Source: Hydrogenimonas sp. (GTDB taxonomy: Bacteria > Campylobacterota > Campylobacteria > Campylobacterales > Hydrogenimonadaceae). Taken from it: a stretch of DNA of 13,278 bases. The notes beneath the pieces were generated by a model. That model was not told the DNA's origin, searched no databases, and saw only the letters and a list, made by a program, of their open reading frames with translations. Below, piece after piece: positions 1-7,458 of this stretch. The position numbers and the translations under genes were made by a program. Location: positions 1 through 13,278 of the forward strand of contig WGAW01000029.1 of assembly GCA_015494675.1 (NCBI GenBank), written 5' to 3'. Positions within the stretch are counted from its first letter, which is position 1. Each line of letters begins with the position of its first letter.

Positions 1-950
1 AGAAAGTTCTCTCTATTCTCCCTCAACTTTTTGGCTACCAACTGCCCGATCTTGCCGTAGCCGCAAATGAGATTGATATCTCTCTTCTTGGCAATGCTGT
101 TCATAACCCTTGTCTGCTTAATCTCCGGCAGCTTCTCACTGAAAGCCGAAACTATGATCGAGGTGAGGAAAGATATTGCGCCTATACCGGTAAGAATCAC
201 CAGCATCGCAACCGCCCTACCCTCGGTGGTTACCGGGGTGATATCTCCGTATCCTACCGTGGTTATAGTGACGACGGCCCAGTATACCGCATCGAAGAGA
301 TTCGATATTCCTGCGTTTCTATTTCCTTCGAAGACATATATCATTATCGACGCTATCATCGCAAAAAACGATAGCAGCGTCAAAAGCGTATAGAGCTCCA
401 CCTTCTTGCTTCGCAAAATATCGAAAAACTGCAGCAGGCTCCTGCTGTATCGAAGCATCTTGAAGGCCCTGAAAAGTACGAAGACGCGAAGCACCCTGAT
501 TTCGCGGTAGCTCGGAAGAATCGCGATAAGGTCTATTATTGCCGCCGGAGACGATATGTAGGCCCACTTGTCGCGTGAAACCTGCTTGATCACTTTCCAT
601 AACGAGAATGGCTTTTCGAAAAACTCCGACTCTTCGTAATGGGCTATTACCACTTTATGCACATCGCTATGTACCCATAGGCGAAGAAGGTACTCTACGA
701 TAAATATCCACGTCACGATATAGAGGTCGTAAAAGTCGAGCCAGTATGCGACATGCTCGTGAACGTCGATGACAAGTATCGTGACACTCGAAAGTATCAC
801 GACTATCATGAAAAGGTCGAAATATTTTTTGTATGGGTAGTCGTCGTTATTGAGAAGATCGTTGAAAAAGCGCTTCACGCGCTGATAGCGCGGAGCGCTC
901 TCCAGCAGATACGCAAAAGAGACTATCTGCCTTATTAGAAAACGTTTCAA
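1..950 (-). CDS. Voltage-gated potassium channel with RCK (TrkA-N) domain, 3' end cut by window edge
   Basis: This is a six-helix potassium channel subunit of the inner membrane. From a TTG start at 950 the readable 316 residues show S1 near 44-61, S2 near 73-93, S3 near 130-147, an S4 voltage sensor near 149-170 with regularly spaced Arg/Lys, S5 near 184-207, the pore loop with the selectivity filter TTVGYGD at about 230-236, and S6 near 244-270. A nucleotide-binding Rossmann start (GYGKIG, about 297-302) follows, as expected for an RCK/TrkA-N gating domain, and is cut off by position 1. An S2-S3 linker of roughly 35 residues is longer than in typical bacterial Kv channels. The only start near the 5' end of the open frame is TTG at 950; it overlaps the gatB stop codon (TTGA), suggesting translational coupling. 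The next in-frame start (GTG, at an RV pair near residue 25) is less likely. Family assignment is firm; the start is moderately sure and the ligand unknown. Confidence 0.93.
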   Translation of the reverse strand, partial: MKRFLIRQIVSFAYLLESAPRYQRVKRFFNDLLNNDDYPYKKYFDLFMIVVILSSVTILVIDVHEHVAYWLDFYDLYIVTWIFIVEYLLRLWVHSDVHKVVIAHYEESEFFEKPFSLWKVIKQVSRDKWAYISSPAAIIDLIAILPSYREIRVLRVFVLFRAFKMLRYSRSLLQFFDILRSKKVELYTLLTLLSFFAMIASIMIYVFEGNRNAGISNLFDAVYWAVVTITTVGYGDITPVTTEGRAVAMLVILTGIGAISFLTSIIVSAFSEKLPEIKQTRVMNSIAKKRDINLICGYGKIGQLVAKKLRENRENF

Positions 951-2377
951 CTTTTCAATCGCTCTTTAAGTAGCTGGTTCACTTTGGCGGGATTGGCCGA
1001 ACCTCTGCTCGCCTTCATAACCTGTCCGACAAAAAAGCCGAAGAGTTTCTCTTTACCGCCTCTATACTCCTCCACTTTGTCACCGTTGGCGGCCAGAACA
1101 TCGTCGATTAGAGCGAGTATCGCACTGTCGTCGCTAACCTGTTTGAGGCCCAGTTTTTCGATTGCCTCATCCACTTCGCTCTTTGGATGTTCGAAAAGAT
1201 GGTCGAGCACCTGTTTGCCCGCCTTGCCGCTTATGGTTCCATCCTCTATCCGCTTTACAAGCTTTGAGAGTTTTTTCGCATCTACGGGTGAGTTTTGCAA
1301 AGTAAGACCGCCCTTCAGTCTCCCGATAAGCTCGACCGTAAGCCATGTGACGGCATTTTTGGCACTTACACCCTCTTCTATCATCGTCTCGAAGAAACGG
1401 GCCATCTCCACTTCCGAGGTTATGACGGTAGCGTCATATTCACGCACGCCGTACTCTTCTACATATCTGCGCCTCTTCTCGTCGGGCATTTCGGGTATCT
1501 TTTTGGCGGCCTCCACCATTTCGTCGGTCAAAATTACCGGCAGAAGGTCGGGCTCGGGGAAATACCTGTAGTCCGCACTCTCCTCTTTGCCTCTCATCGA
1601 GCGCGTCACGCCTTTTGCGGTATCGAAAAGCCTGGTTTCCTGCCACACTTCGTCTTCGTATACTCCGTCTTCCCACGCCTCTATCTGACGCTGCACCTCG
1701 TAATCGATGGCCTGATGTATAAAGCGGAAACTGTTCATGTTCTTTATCTCCACTCTCGTATAAAGCCTCTCGTCACCTTTCGGGCGGATCGAAACGTTGA
1801 CGTCACACCTGAACGACCCCTCCTGCATATTTGCGTCGCTGATATCGAGATAGCGGACGATGGCGTGAAGCTTTTTGAGATACCTGACCGCTTCGTCGGC
1901 ACTTCGCATATCGGGCTCGCTGACAATCTCCAGAAGCGGCGTACCGGCCCTGTTCAGATCGACGAGGGAGTGGTCCCCTTCGTGTATGTTTTTGCCGGCA
2001 TCCTCTTCAAGGTGCGCGCGCGTGATTCCTATTCGCTTCCGGCTGCCGTCATCGAAGTCGATCATAAGGTGGCCGTTCTCTACTATCGGAATCTCGAACT
2101 GGCTAATCTGATACCCTTTGGGAAGATCGGGATAGAAATAGTTTTTCCGGTTAAAAACCGATCTTTTATGGACCGTGGCATCTACGGCATAGCCGAACAT
2201 CATCGCCTTTTTTACCGCCTCCTTGTTGAGTACCGGAAGAGCACCCGGAAGACCCAGGCAGACCGGACATGTGTGCACGTTCTGTCTGTCGGCAAAACTT
2301 GTTGCACAGTTGCAGAATATCTTTGTTTCGGTATTTAGCTGGACATGCACTTCGAGACCGATGATAACTTCAAACAT
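947..2377 (-). CDS. gatB: Aspartyl/glutamyl-tRNA(Asn/Gln) amidotransferase subunit B
   Basis: GatB is the tRNA-binding and kinase-like subunit of the GatCAB complex. The complex converts Glu-tRNA(Gln), and often Asp-tRNA(Asn), to the correctly amidated aminoacyl-tRNA in the cytoplasm, using ammonia made by GatA. The 476 residues match the usual family length. Family motifs are clear: GLEVHVQL at 7-14, four cysteines (C22, C24, C37, C40) that are probably zinc ligands, [48 protein letters not shown] and [11 protein letters not shown]-terminal YqeY-like helical tail domain follows. The ATG at 2377 is preceded by AAGGAA at good spacing. gatA and gatC are not in the window, so the complex is encoded at more than one locus. 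The stop codon overlaps the TTG of the downstream K+ channel gene. The 5' side is a repeat-bearing spacer. Confidence 0.98.
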   Translation of the reverse strand: MFEVIIGLEVHVQLNTETKIFCNCATSFADRQNVHTCPVCLGLPGALPVLNKEAVKKAMMFGYAVDATVHKRSVFNRKNYFYPDLPKGYQISQFEIPIVENGHLMIDFDDGSRKRIGITRAHLEEDAGKNIHEGDHSLVDLNRAGTPLLEIVSEPDMRSADEAVRYLKKLHAIVRYLDISDANMQEGSFRCDVNVSIRPKGDERLYTRVEIKNMNSFRFIHQAIDYEVQRQIEAWEDGVYEDEVWQETRLFDTAKGVTRSMRGKEESADYRYFPEPDLLPVILTDEMVEAAKKIPEMPDEKRRRYVEEYGVREYDATVITSEVEMARFFETMIEEGVSAKNAVTWLTVELIGRLKGGLTLQNSPVDAKKLSKLVKRIEDGTISGKAGKQVLDHLFEHPKSEVDEAIEKLGLKQVSDDSAILALIDDVLAANGDKVEEYRGGKEKLFGFFVGQVMKASRGSANPAKVNQLLKERLKS

Positions 2378-2407
2378 TGTTTTCCTTGAATTGGTTATTT
2401 CTATCTA

Positions 2408-2413
2408 TTTATA
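2408..2413 (-). promoter_or_regulatory. Candidate -10 box of the gatB promoter
   Basis: On the minus strand TATAAA lies about 30 nt before the gatB ATG, which would put the transcript start near 2401 and leave a leader of roughly 24 nt carrying the AAGGAA ribosome site. The -35 position would fall inside the adjacent 82-bp repeat (TTACGG at 2431-2436, 17 bp away). That hexamer is a poor -35, so the call rests on the -10 and its placement. Confidence 0.45.
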
Positions 2414-2420
2414 CGGATTC

Positions 2421-2502
2421 CGGGCAAAGCCCGTAATCCGGTAGGAGGTGAACGGCCCTACAACCCCCTGAAGCTTCGAAATCTTAGATTTCGAGACGAC
2501 GT
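2421..2502. repeat. 82-bp repeat unit 1, with palindromes, in the spacer upstream of gatB
   Basis: This is the first of two direct copies spaced exactly 117 bp apart; they differ at 7 of 82 positions by eye. It opens with the hairpin CGGGCAAAGCCCG (2421-2433). With outside sequence this becomes a larger inverted repeat from 2414 to 2440, with 11 paired bases and one mismatch. It also contains an AGGAGGTGAACGG core and a near-perfect palindrome at 2476-2494 (TCGAAATC, three-base centre, GATTTCGA). The element resembles REP/MITE-type intergenic repeats. The family is not one I can name, and copy number elsewhere cannot be judged from this window. Confidence 0.85.
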
Positions 2503-2537
2503 TCCGTTGCCGCAACGTCGGGTTGTCTAACGAAACT

Positions 2538-2619
2538 CGGGCAAAGCCCGTAATCCGGCAGGAGGTGAACGGCCCTACAACACCATAAAGCTTTGAAATC
2601 ATAGATTTCAAGACGACGT
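2538..2619. repeat. 82-bp repeat unit 2, with palindromes, downstream of the ThiE-like gene
   Basis: This is the second copy, in the same orientation. The CGGGCAAAGCCCG hairpin (2538-2550) is unchanged, and the second palindrome is kept as TTGAAATC-ATA-GATTTCAA (about 2593-2611). The pair C2477/G2493 of unit 1 has become T2594/A2610 here, a compensated change that keeps the stem. A short extra piece, CTACAACACC at 2629-2638, repeats the CTACAAC(A/C)CC found at 2458 and 2575. It reaches into the stop codon of the ThiE-like gene and suggests a third, truncated unit. A 35-bp segment between the two units holds a separate inverted repeat (CGACGTT and AACGTCG around 2498-2521). Confidence 0.85.
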
Positions 2620-2636
2620 ATCGCCTTCTACAACAC

Positions 2637-3197
2637 CTACCGCTCGGCGAAATATCGTATAGATGCAAAACCGTCAGCACCGGCCCTCTCTACGGCCTCA
2701 ATCTGCTCCTCGGAGACAATGCCTCCCAGTGCGAAGATATTGAGGTCTATTTTACCTCTTATTTCTTTTAACTTCTCTAAACCTTTCGGCTCTCCTTTGC
2801 CCGGCGTTTCGAAGACGGGACCGTATGTGACTCCGTATGCTCCTGCTTTTTCGGCTCTCTCGATCTCGCTTAACGAATGTGTGCTTACAATCACTTTCAG
2901 CCCGGTAGAGCACGATACGCCTATCTGTTCAAACATATAGGAAGGCAGATGGATACCGTCCGCACCGAGCTCGACGGCGGCATAGATATCGCTATGAATA
3001 AAGAAGAGTGTTTCGGGGAAGAGAGGTTTTAGATCCATAAACGCTTCTGCGAGCGTTTTGTAGTCGGGGGTTTTTTTGTCTCTAAGACATATGAGATCGA
3101 TTTTCGTGTTTGAAAGAGTGCGCTCGAGACTGCACTTTAAAGTAAGTGGATCCGAGCCGTAATATGCCGGATCAGTTATCGCGTACCTGAGAATCAC
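2637..3197 (-). CDS. thiE: Thiamine phosphate synthase-like protein (ThiE/TenI family)
   Basis: This is a cytoplasmic TIM-barrel protein of the ThiE/TenI family. ThiE joins HMP-pyrophosphate and thiazole phosphate to give thiamine phosphate; TenI relatives isomerise the thiazole instead. Family marks are LRDKK (38-42), SD at 69-70 in the usual INDR region, GADGIHL (78-84), STHS (105-108), the phosphate/product loop TYGPVFETPGK (124-134) and ALGGI (156-160). At 186 residues it is somewhat short. The usual HLGQ is HLPS here, and the INDR segment is FIHSD, so catalytic identity (ThiE or TenI-like) is uncertain. The start is GTG at 3197, supported by AGGAAAGAG just upstream, and overlaps the preceding small membrane gene by 26 nt. 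No other thiamine genes are nearby, and a THF/TPP-type riboswitch is not apparent. Confidence 0.85.
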   Translation of the reverse strand: MILRYAITDPAYYGSDPLTLKCSLERTLSNTKIDLICLRDKKTPDYKTLAEAFMDLKPLFPETLFFIHSDIYAAVELGADGIHLPSYMFEQIGVSCSTGLKVIVSTHSLSEIERAEKAGAYGVTYGPVFETPGKGEPKGLEKLKEIRGKIDLNIFALGGIVSEEQIEAVERAGADGFASIRYFAER

Positions 3198-3453
3198 GAA
3201 GCTCTTTCCTGATCGTATCGAGCAGATGTGTCTGCCGCCTCATCTCACGGTGATTCTCGAACTGAATGGTTGCAAGCTCGAGAAAAATTACAAGAAAAAG
3301 CCCAAAAAGCGAACCCAAAACGGCCGCCAACAGTGCGATTGGGATTCCGAACGGAAGAAAACTCCAGAAGAGATATACGGCACCGAGCAGGGCCAGAGCC
3401 CATGCGGCACCAAGAAGAAAGTTTATTACTATTTCGGCAATAGTGCGTCTCAA
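3172..3453 (-). CDS. Small two-helix membrane protein, function unknown
   Basis: I do not recognise a named family. The 93-residue product has two closely spaced hydrophobic segments (about 7-32 and 34-60), separated by a short FGIP turn, followed by a charged, probably helical tail (63-93) rich in Glu, Arg and His. This suggests a hairpin membrane anchor with a cytoplasmic tail. The only start in the open frame is TTG at 3453, 15 nt after the atpB stop, with a weak ribosome site; an in-frame stop lies just upstream. The gene overlaps the start of the ThiE-like gene. Position in an atpB-led transcript, clear membrane character and gene-like packing support a real gene. A link to ATP synthase is only a possibility. 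Confidence 0.75.
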   Translation of the reverse strand: MRRTIAEIVINFLLGAAWALALLGAVYLFWSFLPFGIPIALLAAVLGSLFGLFLVIFLELATIQFENHREMRRQTHLLDTIRKELRDSQVRDN

Positions 3454-3468
3454 CGATGCACCGCTCTA

Positions 3469-4149
3469 CTATAGCGACTCTTCTTCGAGAAGAACCGCAC
3501 CTGCGAGGTAGACGTATGTGAGAATCATGAAGATGAACGCCTGCAGAATCGCCGAGAATGTCAACAGCAAAAACGCCGGTAGCGGCACAAGCCACGGAGC
3601 AAGCATAAGAAGAACCCACAGGAACAGGTCGTCACCCTTGATATTTCCGAAGAGTCGGAACGAGAGAGAGATGATACGGGAGATGTGAGATACGATCTCT
3701 ATAGGAAACATCAGCGGAGCGAGCCACTTTACAGGACCGGCGAAGTGTGCGAAATAGTGGACTACACCGTGCTTTCTGATCCCTTCGAAGTTGTAGTAAA
3801 TGAATACTATCAGCGCCAGCGTAAGAGTCATGTTTATGTTTCCGGTAGGAGACTCGAATCCCGGGATAATACCCAGTACGTTGCCTATGAAAACGAAGAT
3901 ACCTATCGTCGCGATGAGCGGAAGATACTTTTTGGCGTTGCTCTCACCGATTACGTCGCGACCCATTGCGACTATTCCGAGAAGATACGCCTCCATCACG
4001 TTTTGCGTACCTGTAGGAACCAGCCTGAGAGACTTGACGGCCATCTTTGCAAGAACGAGGGCTATAATCGCTGTCAGAAGAACGTGCGTAACGAAGAGAA
4101 ACCCGTGTGAGTGGGAAATGAGACCAAAATAGGTGAATACACCTTCCAT
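3469..4149 (-). CDS. atpB: F1Fo ATP synthase subunit a
   Basis: This is the stator subunit of the Fo sector, embedded in the inner membrane, which forms the two proton half-channels next to the c-ring. The 226 residues hold at least five hydrophobic helices. The essential arginine is R165 in SFRLFGNI (E. coli R210), with acidic residues D173/D174 nearby where E. coli has E219. The final helix carries the LQAFIF...TYVYL signature with Q203 (E. coli Q252). The ATG at 4149 has AAGGAAG at good spacing. As is known for Campylobacterota, atpB stands apart from the other ATP synthase genes; none of them is in the window. It is followed closely by the small membrane protein and the ThiE-like gene, probably co-transcribed. 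Confidence 0.98.
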   Translation of the reverse strand: MEGVFTYFGLISHSHGFLFVTHVLLTAIIALVLAKMAVKSLRLVPTGTQNVMEAYLLGIVAMGRDVIGESNAKKYLPLIATIGIFVFIGNVLGIIPGFESPTGNINMTLTLALIVFIYYNFEGIRKHGVVHYFAHFAGPVKWLAPLMFPIEIVSHISRIISLSFRLFGNIKGDDLFLWVLLMLAPWLVPLPAFLLLTFSAILQAFIFMILTYVYLAGAVLLEEESL

Positions 4150-4177
4150 TCGGCTTCCTTTATCTTAAATTTGTGCG

Positions 4178-4186
4178 ATTCTATCA
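4178..4186 (-). promoter_or_regulatory. Extended -10 promoter for atpB
   Basis: On the minus strand TGATAGAAT (TG, one base, TAGAAT) lies in the 57-nt gap before atpB. It would start transcription near 4171 and give a leader of about 22 nt with the AAGGAAG ribosome site. No good -35 is seen, which fits an extended -10 promoter and the weak -35 usage of Campylobacterota. Confidence 0.6.
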
Positions 4187-4206
4187 CAACATCCATTAAT
4201 CACTCT

Positions 4207-4977
4207 TTAAGAACGGTCCTGAAAAAGGCGTTCCTGCCCTATTCTGTAGAGTGCGAAGTCGTACTTCAGAGGATCGTCGGCCGAGAATCTCTTGAGTGAT
4301 TCGGTAAGTTCCACGGCCGCTTTCCAGTCATATGTTTTCCGCTTCAAAAGCCCCAGTCTACGACCCACCTGAAATGTATGGGTATCGAGCGGGATTACAA
4401 GATCGGATCTTTTGACCGCACTCCAGCGGCCGAGATCCAGAGCATCTTTTCTGACCATCCATCTCAAAAACATCATCCAGCGCTTGTATGGACTCGAAGG
4501 CTTCATATTTTCGGGCACCGATCCTGTAAGAAAGCGGTAGCCTCTACTCTCATACGGGTACACTCTGTAAAAGAGCTCTATGAGTTCGAAGACGCCTTCA
4601 ATTACACGGCCCTCTTTGCCGTAACCTTTCATGAACTCCTCTTCCATTCTGCCGCGCTCCACTCTTCTGAGTGTCTTGAATATCCCGATCACATCCTGAG
4701 AGGACTGAAACCGGTAGTAGCTTTTCGAAAGCTCCCTCTCTATCCGCTCCTCATCCGCATCAAGCAGCGAAAAGTCCAACGAGCGCAGAAACTTCACTAT
4801 CTGTGACGCATTGCCGTACCCGAAAAGCGCGCAGAGCAGAACGGCCCGCTCATCCTCCTGCTCCCTCGCCACCCAGAGGGGATCGGGCCTTTGTAAGCAG
4901 AGCTCCTCAGGATCGTTCCGTTTCGAAGCTTCGGCCTCCAGCAGTTCAAGCAAGCCTGTAGAATCTTTTGCGTTCAC
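4207..4977 (-). CDS. TIGR02757/DUF2400 family protein
   Basis: This is a conserved protein of unknown function, mostly helical and without signal peptide or membrane segments, so presumably cytoplasmic. The family is recognised from the C-terminal half: a KRWMMFLRWMVR segment (165-176), SDLVIPLDTHTF (191-202), RRLGLLKRKTYDW (206-218) and DDPLKYDFALYRIG (234-247). The N-terminal DPLWVAREQ and LFGYGN elements are also typical. At 256 residues it is of normal family length. The start is GTG at 4977, with a strong GGAGG five bases upstream, placed inside the end of rpoN. The two genes overlap by 32 nt and are likely coupled. Some annotations link the family to helix-hairpin-helix DNA glycosylase-like folds, but no catalytic residue can be assigned from sequence alone. 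Confidence 0.92.
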   Translation of the reverse strand: MNAKDSTGLLELLEAEASKRNDPEELCLQRPDPLWVAREQEDERAVLLCALFGYGNASQIVKFLRSLDFSLLDADEERIERELSKSYYRFQSSQDVIGIFKTLRRVERGRMEEEFMKGYGKEGRVIEGVFELIELFYRVYPYESRGYRFLTGSVPENMKPSSPYKRWMMFLRWMVRKDALDLGRWSAVKRSDLVIPLDTHTFQVGRRLGLLKRKTYDWKAAVELTESLKRFSADDPLKYDFALYRIGQERLFQDRS

Positions 4978-6205
4978 TCGATCCTCCGATCTGCATCTGT
5001 TTTCTATATTTCGTAACTGTCCTTCTTACCATCTTTACACCGAATTTTCGCTCTATCATCTCCAAAAGCTTGTTGTCGCTCAGAGGTTTCGATCGGTCTT
5101 CGGCGGCTATCGAGTCGGCTATGAACTGTTTGATAGCGCTGTTGCTCACATCCTCGTCCACCGCGGCAGCGAAAAAGGCCTTCATAGGGAATATGCCTCG
5201 GTCGCACATCAGGTACTTGTTCGCGATGGCCCTCGAAATGGTCGAAGGGTTGTGGTCGAACTCTTGGGCGATATCTTTCAGCTTCATCGGTCTTATGTCG
5301 CCCCCCTGGAAAAAGTCGTACTGGAACTCCACGATCATAAGCCCTATCTTGTATAGAGTCGCCTTGCGCATCTGAAGGGCGTCTATGAGATCTCTCGCCT
5401 CTTTTACCTTTTTACGCACGAAAGAGTGATCTTCGTCCGTCTGCTCGATGATTATATCGGGGTAGAAGTCGTCGTTTATCTTTACCTCTATCCCCTCTTC
5501 GCTCTGGACGATAACAAGATCGGGAATTATCTGCCCCGACTCCTCCATATACTCCAGTGCAGGGGGATTCTTGAACGAACGAATAACGCTTAGAGCCTCG
5601 TCGTATCGATCTTCGCTCTTGAAACTTCCAATCGAATCGAAGTTTTCCAGCATCTTTACCGCAAGCGAATATATAGGCTCCTCCACATCGCTCTGCCTGA
5701 GCTGAAAAAGCATGGCTTCGGCGGTATCTTTCGCACCTACGCCGGAAGGCTCCAGATAGGCGAAACGCTCTCTGATCTTCTCTACGGCCGCAGGCTCTAC
5801 ACCCAGTCGGGAGGCTATGGTCTGTACATCTCCTTCGAAATAGCCCTCGCCGTTTATCTCTTCTATAATCGCGTATGCTATCTTTTCGCTAAGAGGTGTA
5901 GGAAAAAGAGGGGCGTTTATCTGCTCGATAAGCACTTCATATAGCGACTTGTTATGCAGGGTAAGAGCCTCGATCACCTCCGAACTCGAAGGAGTTTCGC
6001 CCCTGCGGCCCGGTTTCGCGGCAAAACCTGAGCCGAATCTCTCTTCGAATCCCGATCTAATCCGCATATAGGGATTCTCTTTCTCATACTCCTTCAACCG
6101 CTCTTCGAGCTCTTCGATACCGGACTGAAGTATCGGAAGCCAGCTTCTCAAGGTACCGGACAGCCTGGTCTTGAGCTGCAGACTCTGATTCCGGCGAAGC
6201 TTCAC
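4946..6205 (-). CDS. rpoN: RNA polymerase sigma-54 factor
   Basis: RpoN directs RNA polymerase to -24/-12 promoters and needs an AAA+ activator; in Campylobacterota it drives the mid-class flagellar genes. The 419 residues show the Gln/Leu-rich region I at 1-46 (MKLRRNQSLQLK...), a short acidic linker, the core-binding domain (about 75-290), a helix-turn-helix (about 307-330, KDIAQEFDHNPSTISRAIANK) and the RpoN box VRRTVTKYRK at 393-402. The box differs slightly from the usual ARRTVAKYRE. I chose GTG at 6205, because AAGGAG lies eight bases before it and the protein then begins MKLRRNQS as in relatives. The TTG at 6211 sits only two bases after the ribosome site. lptB lies 118 nt upstream on the same strand, and the DUF2400 gene overlaps the 3' end. 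Confidence 0.98.
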   Translation of the reverse strand: MKLRRNQSLQLKTRLSGTLRSWLPILQSGIEELEERLKEYEKENPYMRIRSGFEERFGSGFAAKPGRRGETPSSSEVIEALTLHNKSLYEVLIEQINAPLFPTPLSEKIAYAIIEEINGEGYFEGDVQTIASRLGVEPAAVEKIRERFAYLEPSGVGAKDTAEAMLFQLRQSDVEEPIYSLAVKMLENFDSIGSFKSEDRYDEALSVIRSFKNPPALEYMEESGQIIPDLVIVQSEEGIEVKINDDFYPDIIIEQTDEDHSFVRKKVKEARDLIDALQMRKATLYKIGLMIVEFQYDFFQGGDIRPMKLKDIAQEFDHNPSTISRAIANKYLMCDRGIFPMKAFFAAAVDEDVSNSAIKQFIADSIAAEDRSKPLSDNKLLEMIERKFGVKMVRRTVTKYRKQMQIGGSSERKRFYRLA

Positions 6206-6323
6206 CTGCAAGGCTCCTTTTTATAGAAAAGATCTGCACGGGTCGACTCGAAACATAAGAGGAAGCGACGGGGAAGAGAAAGATCTATTACAGACTCTAC
6301 TCCGCAAAAAACCCTGTATTCGC

Positions 6324-7046
6324 TCATAACGTAAAGTGCTCTCCGAGATAGTGCTTGATGACATCGGAGTTGGACGCAATCTCTTCGGCGCTCCCCTGGG
6401 CCATCAGCTCTCCTGAACGCATCACATAGGCCCTGTTGCAGATACCGAGGGTCTCTCTGACGTTATGGTCGGTTATAAGAACCCCTATATCGAGTTCGAG
6501 CAGCTGCCTTATGACATTTTGAATATCTATTACCGCAATCGGATCGACCCCGGCAAACGGTTCGTCAAGGAGCAGAAACTTCGGTTTGCTAACAAGAGCC
6601 CTGGCGATCTCGGCCCGTCTGCGCTCACCGCCGCTGAGGCGTATCCCTTTGCGATTTCTGATAGGCTCTATATTGAAAAGCTCCAGAAGATTCTCTATTC
6701 TCTTTTCGGCACTCTTTTTGTCCAGTTTCGCCGCCTCCGCCGCGATTAGAAGGTTCTCTTCGACCGTCAGGTCCTTGAAGATGCTCGACTCCTGGGGCAG
6801 GTAACCTATCCCCAGCCTCGATCGCACGTGAAGCGGATGCTTCGTTACATCTTCGTCGTCGATGAAAACGTGCCCCTCACTTACGGCGATAAGTCCGCAT
6901 ATCATATAGAAAGTTGTGGTCTTTCCGGCTCCGTTGGGCCCCAAAAGTCCTACCACCTCCTTTGTGTTGAGCGTGATGGAGACATCCCTGACGATCACGT
7001 TTTTCCTGATCGTTTTACTCAGTTTTTCGGCTCTTAAGCTATGCAT
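6324..7046 (-). CDS. lptB: LPS export ABC transporter ATP-binding protein
   Basis: LptB is the cytoplasmic ATPase of the LptB2FG complex that extracts lipopolysaccharide from the inner membrane and pushes it along the Lpt bridge. The 240 residues match LptB length. Motifs are Walker A GPNGAGKTT (36-44), Q-loop Q85 in YLPQESSIF, signature LSGGE (137-141), Walker B FLLLDEP (157-163) and switch His H194. LSGGERRRAEIARAL and DEPFAGVDPIAV are specific to the LptB subgroup. I prefer ATG 7046 (MHSLRAEKLS), with AGGA nine bases upstream and an 8-nt overlap with tsaE. A TTG at 7082 would add 12 poorly conserved residues. The order tsaE-lptB-rpoN also occurs in Campylobacter jejuni. lptA, lptC, lptF and lptG are not in the window. 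Confidence 0.96.
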   Translation of the reverse strand: MHSLRAEKLSKTIRKNVIVRDVSITLNTKEVVGLLGPNGAGKTTTFYMICGLIAVSEGHVFIDDEDVTKHPLHVRSRLGIGYLPQESSIFKDLTVEENLLIAAEAAKLDKKSAEKRIENLLELFNIEPIRNRKGIRLSGGERRRAEIARALVSKPKFLLLDEPFAGVDPIAVIDIQNVIRQLLELDIGVLITDHNVRETLGICNRAYVMRSGELMAQGSAEEIASNSDVIKHYLGEHFTL

Positions 7047-7458
7047 CGGTTTCGATCCTGTATAGGCGTCTGCCCTCTTCAACGCTTATTTCGACCAGAG
7101 CGGTATAGAAGCCGTGCTCTCTCAAAAGCTCTCTCAGTGCGTCGTCCCCCCACTCTACCATGTGCCATCCCGGCTCTTCGAGGCTCTCAAGAAGCCCCAT
7201 GGCCATGAACTTCTCATTCGGGCACTGATAGAGGTCGTAGTGACGCAGCCTGTCGCCGTATACCTGTTCTATAGAAAAGGTCGGTGAAGTTACGACATCT
7301 TTGTATCCCATGCTTTTTGCGAGCGCTTTGGCCAGGGTCGTCTTTCCCGCGGCCAGGTCGCCTCTTAAAAATATTACCGCATCTTCGGGAAGAGTCTCTC
7401 TTATCTCTTCTGCCACCTTGTCAATCTCTTCCAGAGAAGCTGTTATCGTTTTTGTCAT
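7039..7458 (-). CDS. tsaE: tRNA threonylcarbamoyladenosine biosynthesis ATPase TsaE
   Basis: TsaE is the P-loop ATPase that supports TsaB/TsaD in making the universal t6A37 modification of ANN-decoding tRNAs. The 139-residue protein has Walker A GDLAAGKTT (33-41), the switch-like TSPTFSIEQVY segment (57-67), HYDLY (73-77) and VEWGD (101-105), all diagnostic. The usual GDLGAGKT has Ala in place of the fourth residue, a mild change. ATG at 7458 overlaps the trpD stop (ATGA), and the 3' end overlaps lptB by 8 nt, so all three are likely read from one transcript with coupled translation. Confidence 0.96.
   Translation of the reverse strand: MTKTITASLEEIDKVAEEIRETLPEDAVIFLRGDLAAGKTTLAKALAKSMGYKDVVTSPTFSIEQVYGDRLRHYDLYQCPNEKFMAMGLLESLEEPGWHMVEWGDDALRELLREHGFYTALVEISVEEGRRLYRIETDA

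Noticed and set aside
1295..2338. 347-codon plus-strand open frame opposite gatB
   Set aside because: It is antisense to an intact gatB, with no family resemblance and no promoter or ribosome site.
2497..2521. Inverted repeat CGACGTT/AACGTCG as a terminator for the ThiE-like gene
   Set aside because: The stem is real, but neither strand has a following T-run, so an intrinsic terminator is not supported.
2405..2680. 91-codon minus-strand open frame across the repeat region
   Set aside because: It starts inside the ThiE-like gene, has no ribosome site, is made of the two DNA repeats, and five of the seven differences between copies change the amino acid, so it is not under protein-level constraint.
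6206..6323. Possible promoter or small RNA in the lptB-rpoN gap
   Set aside because: Only weak -10-like sequences and a duplicated AGATCT-containing motif are seen; nothing decisive.
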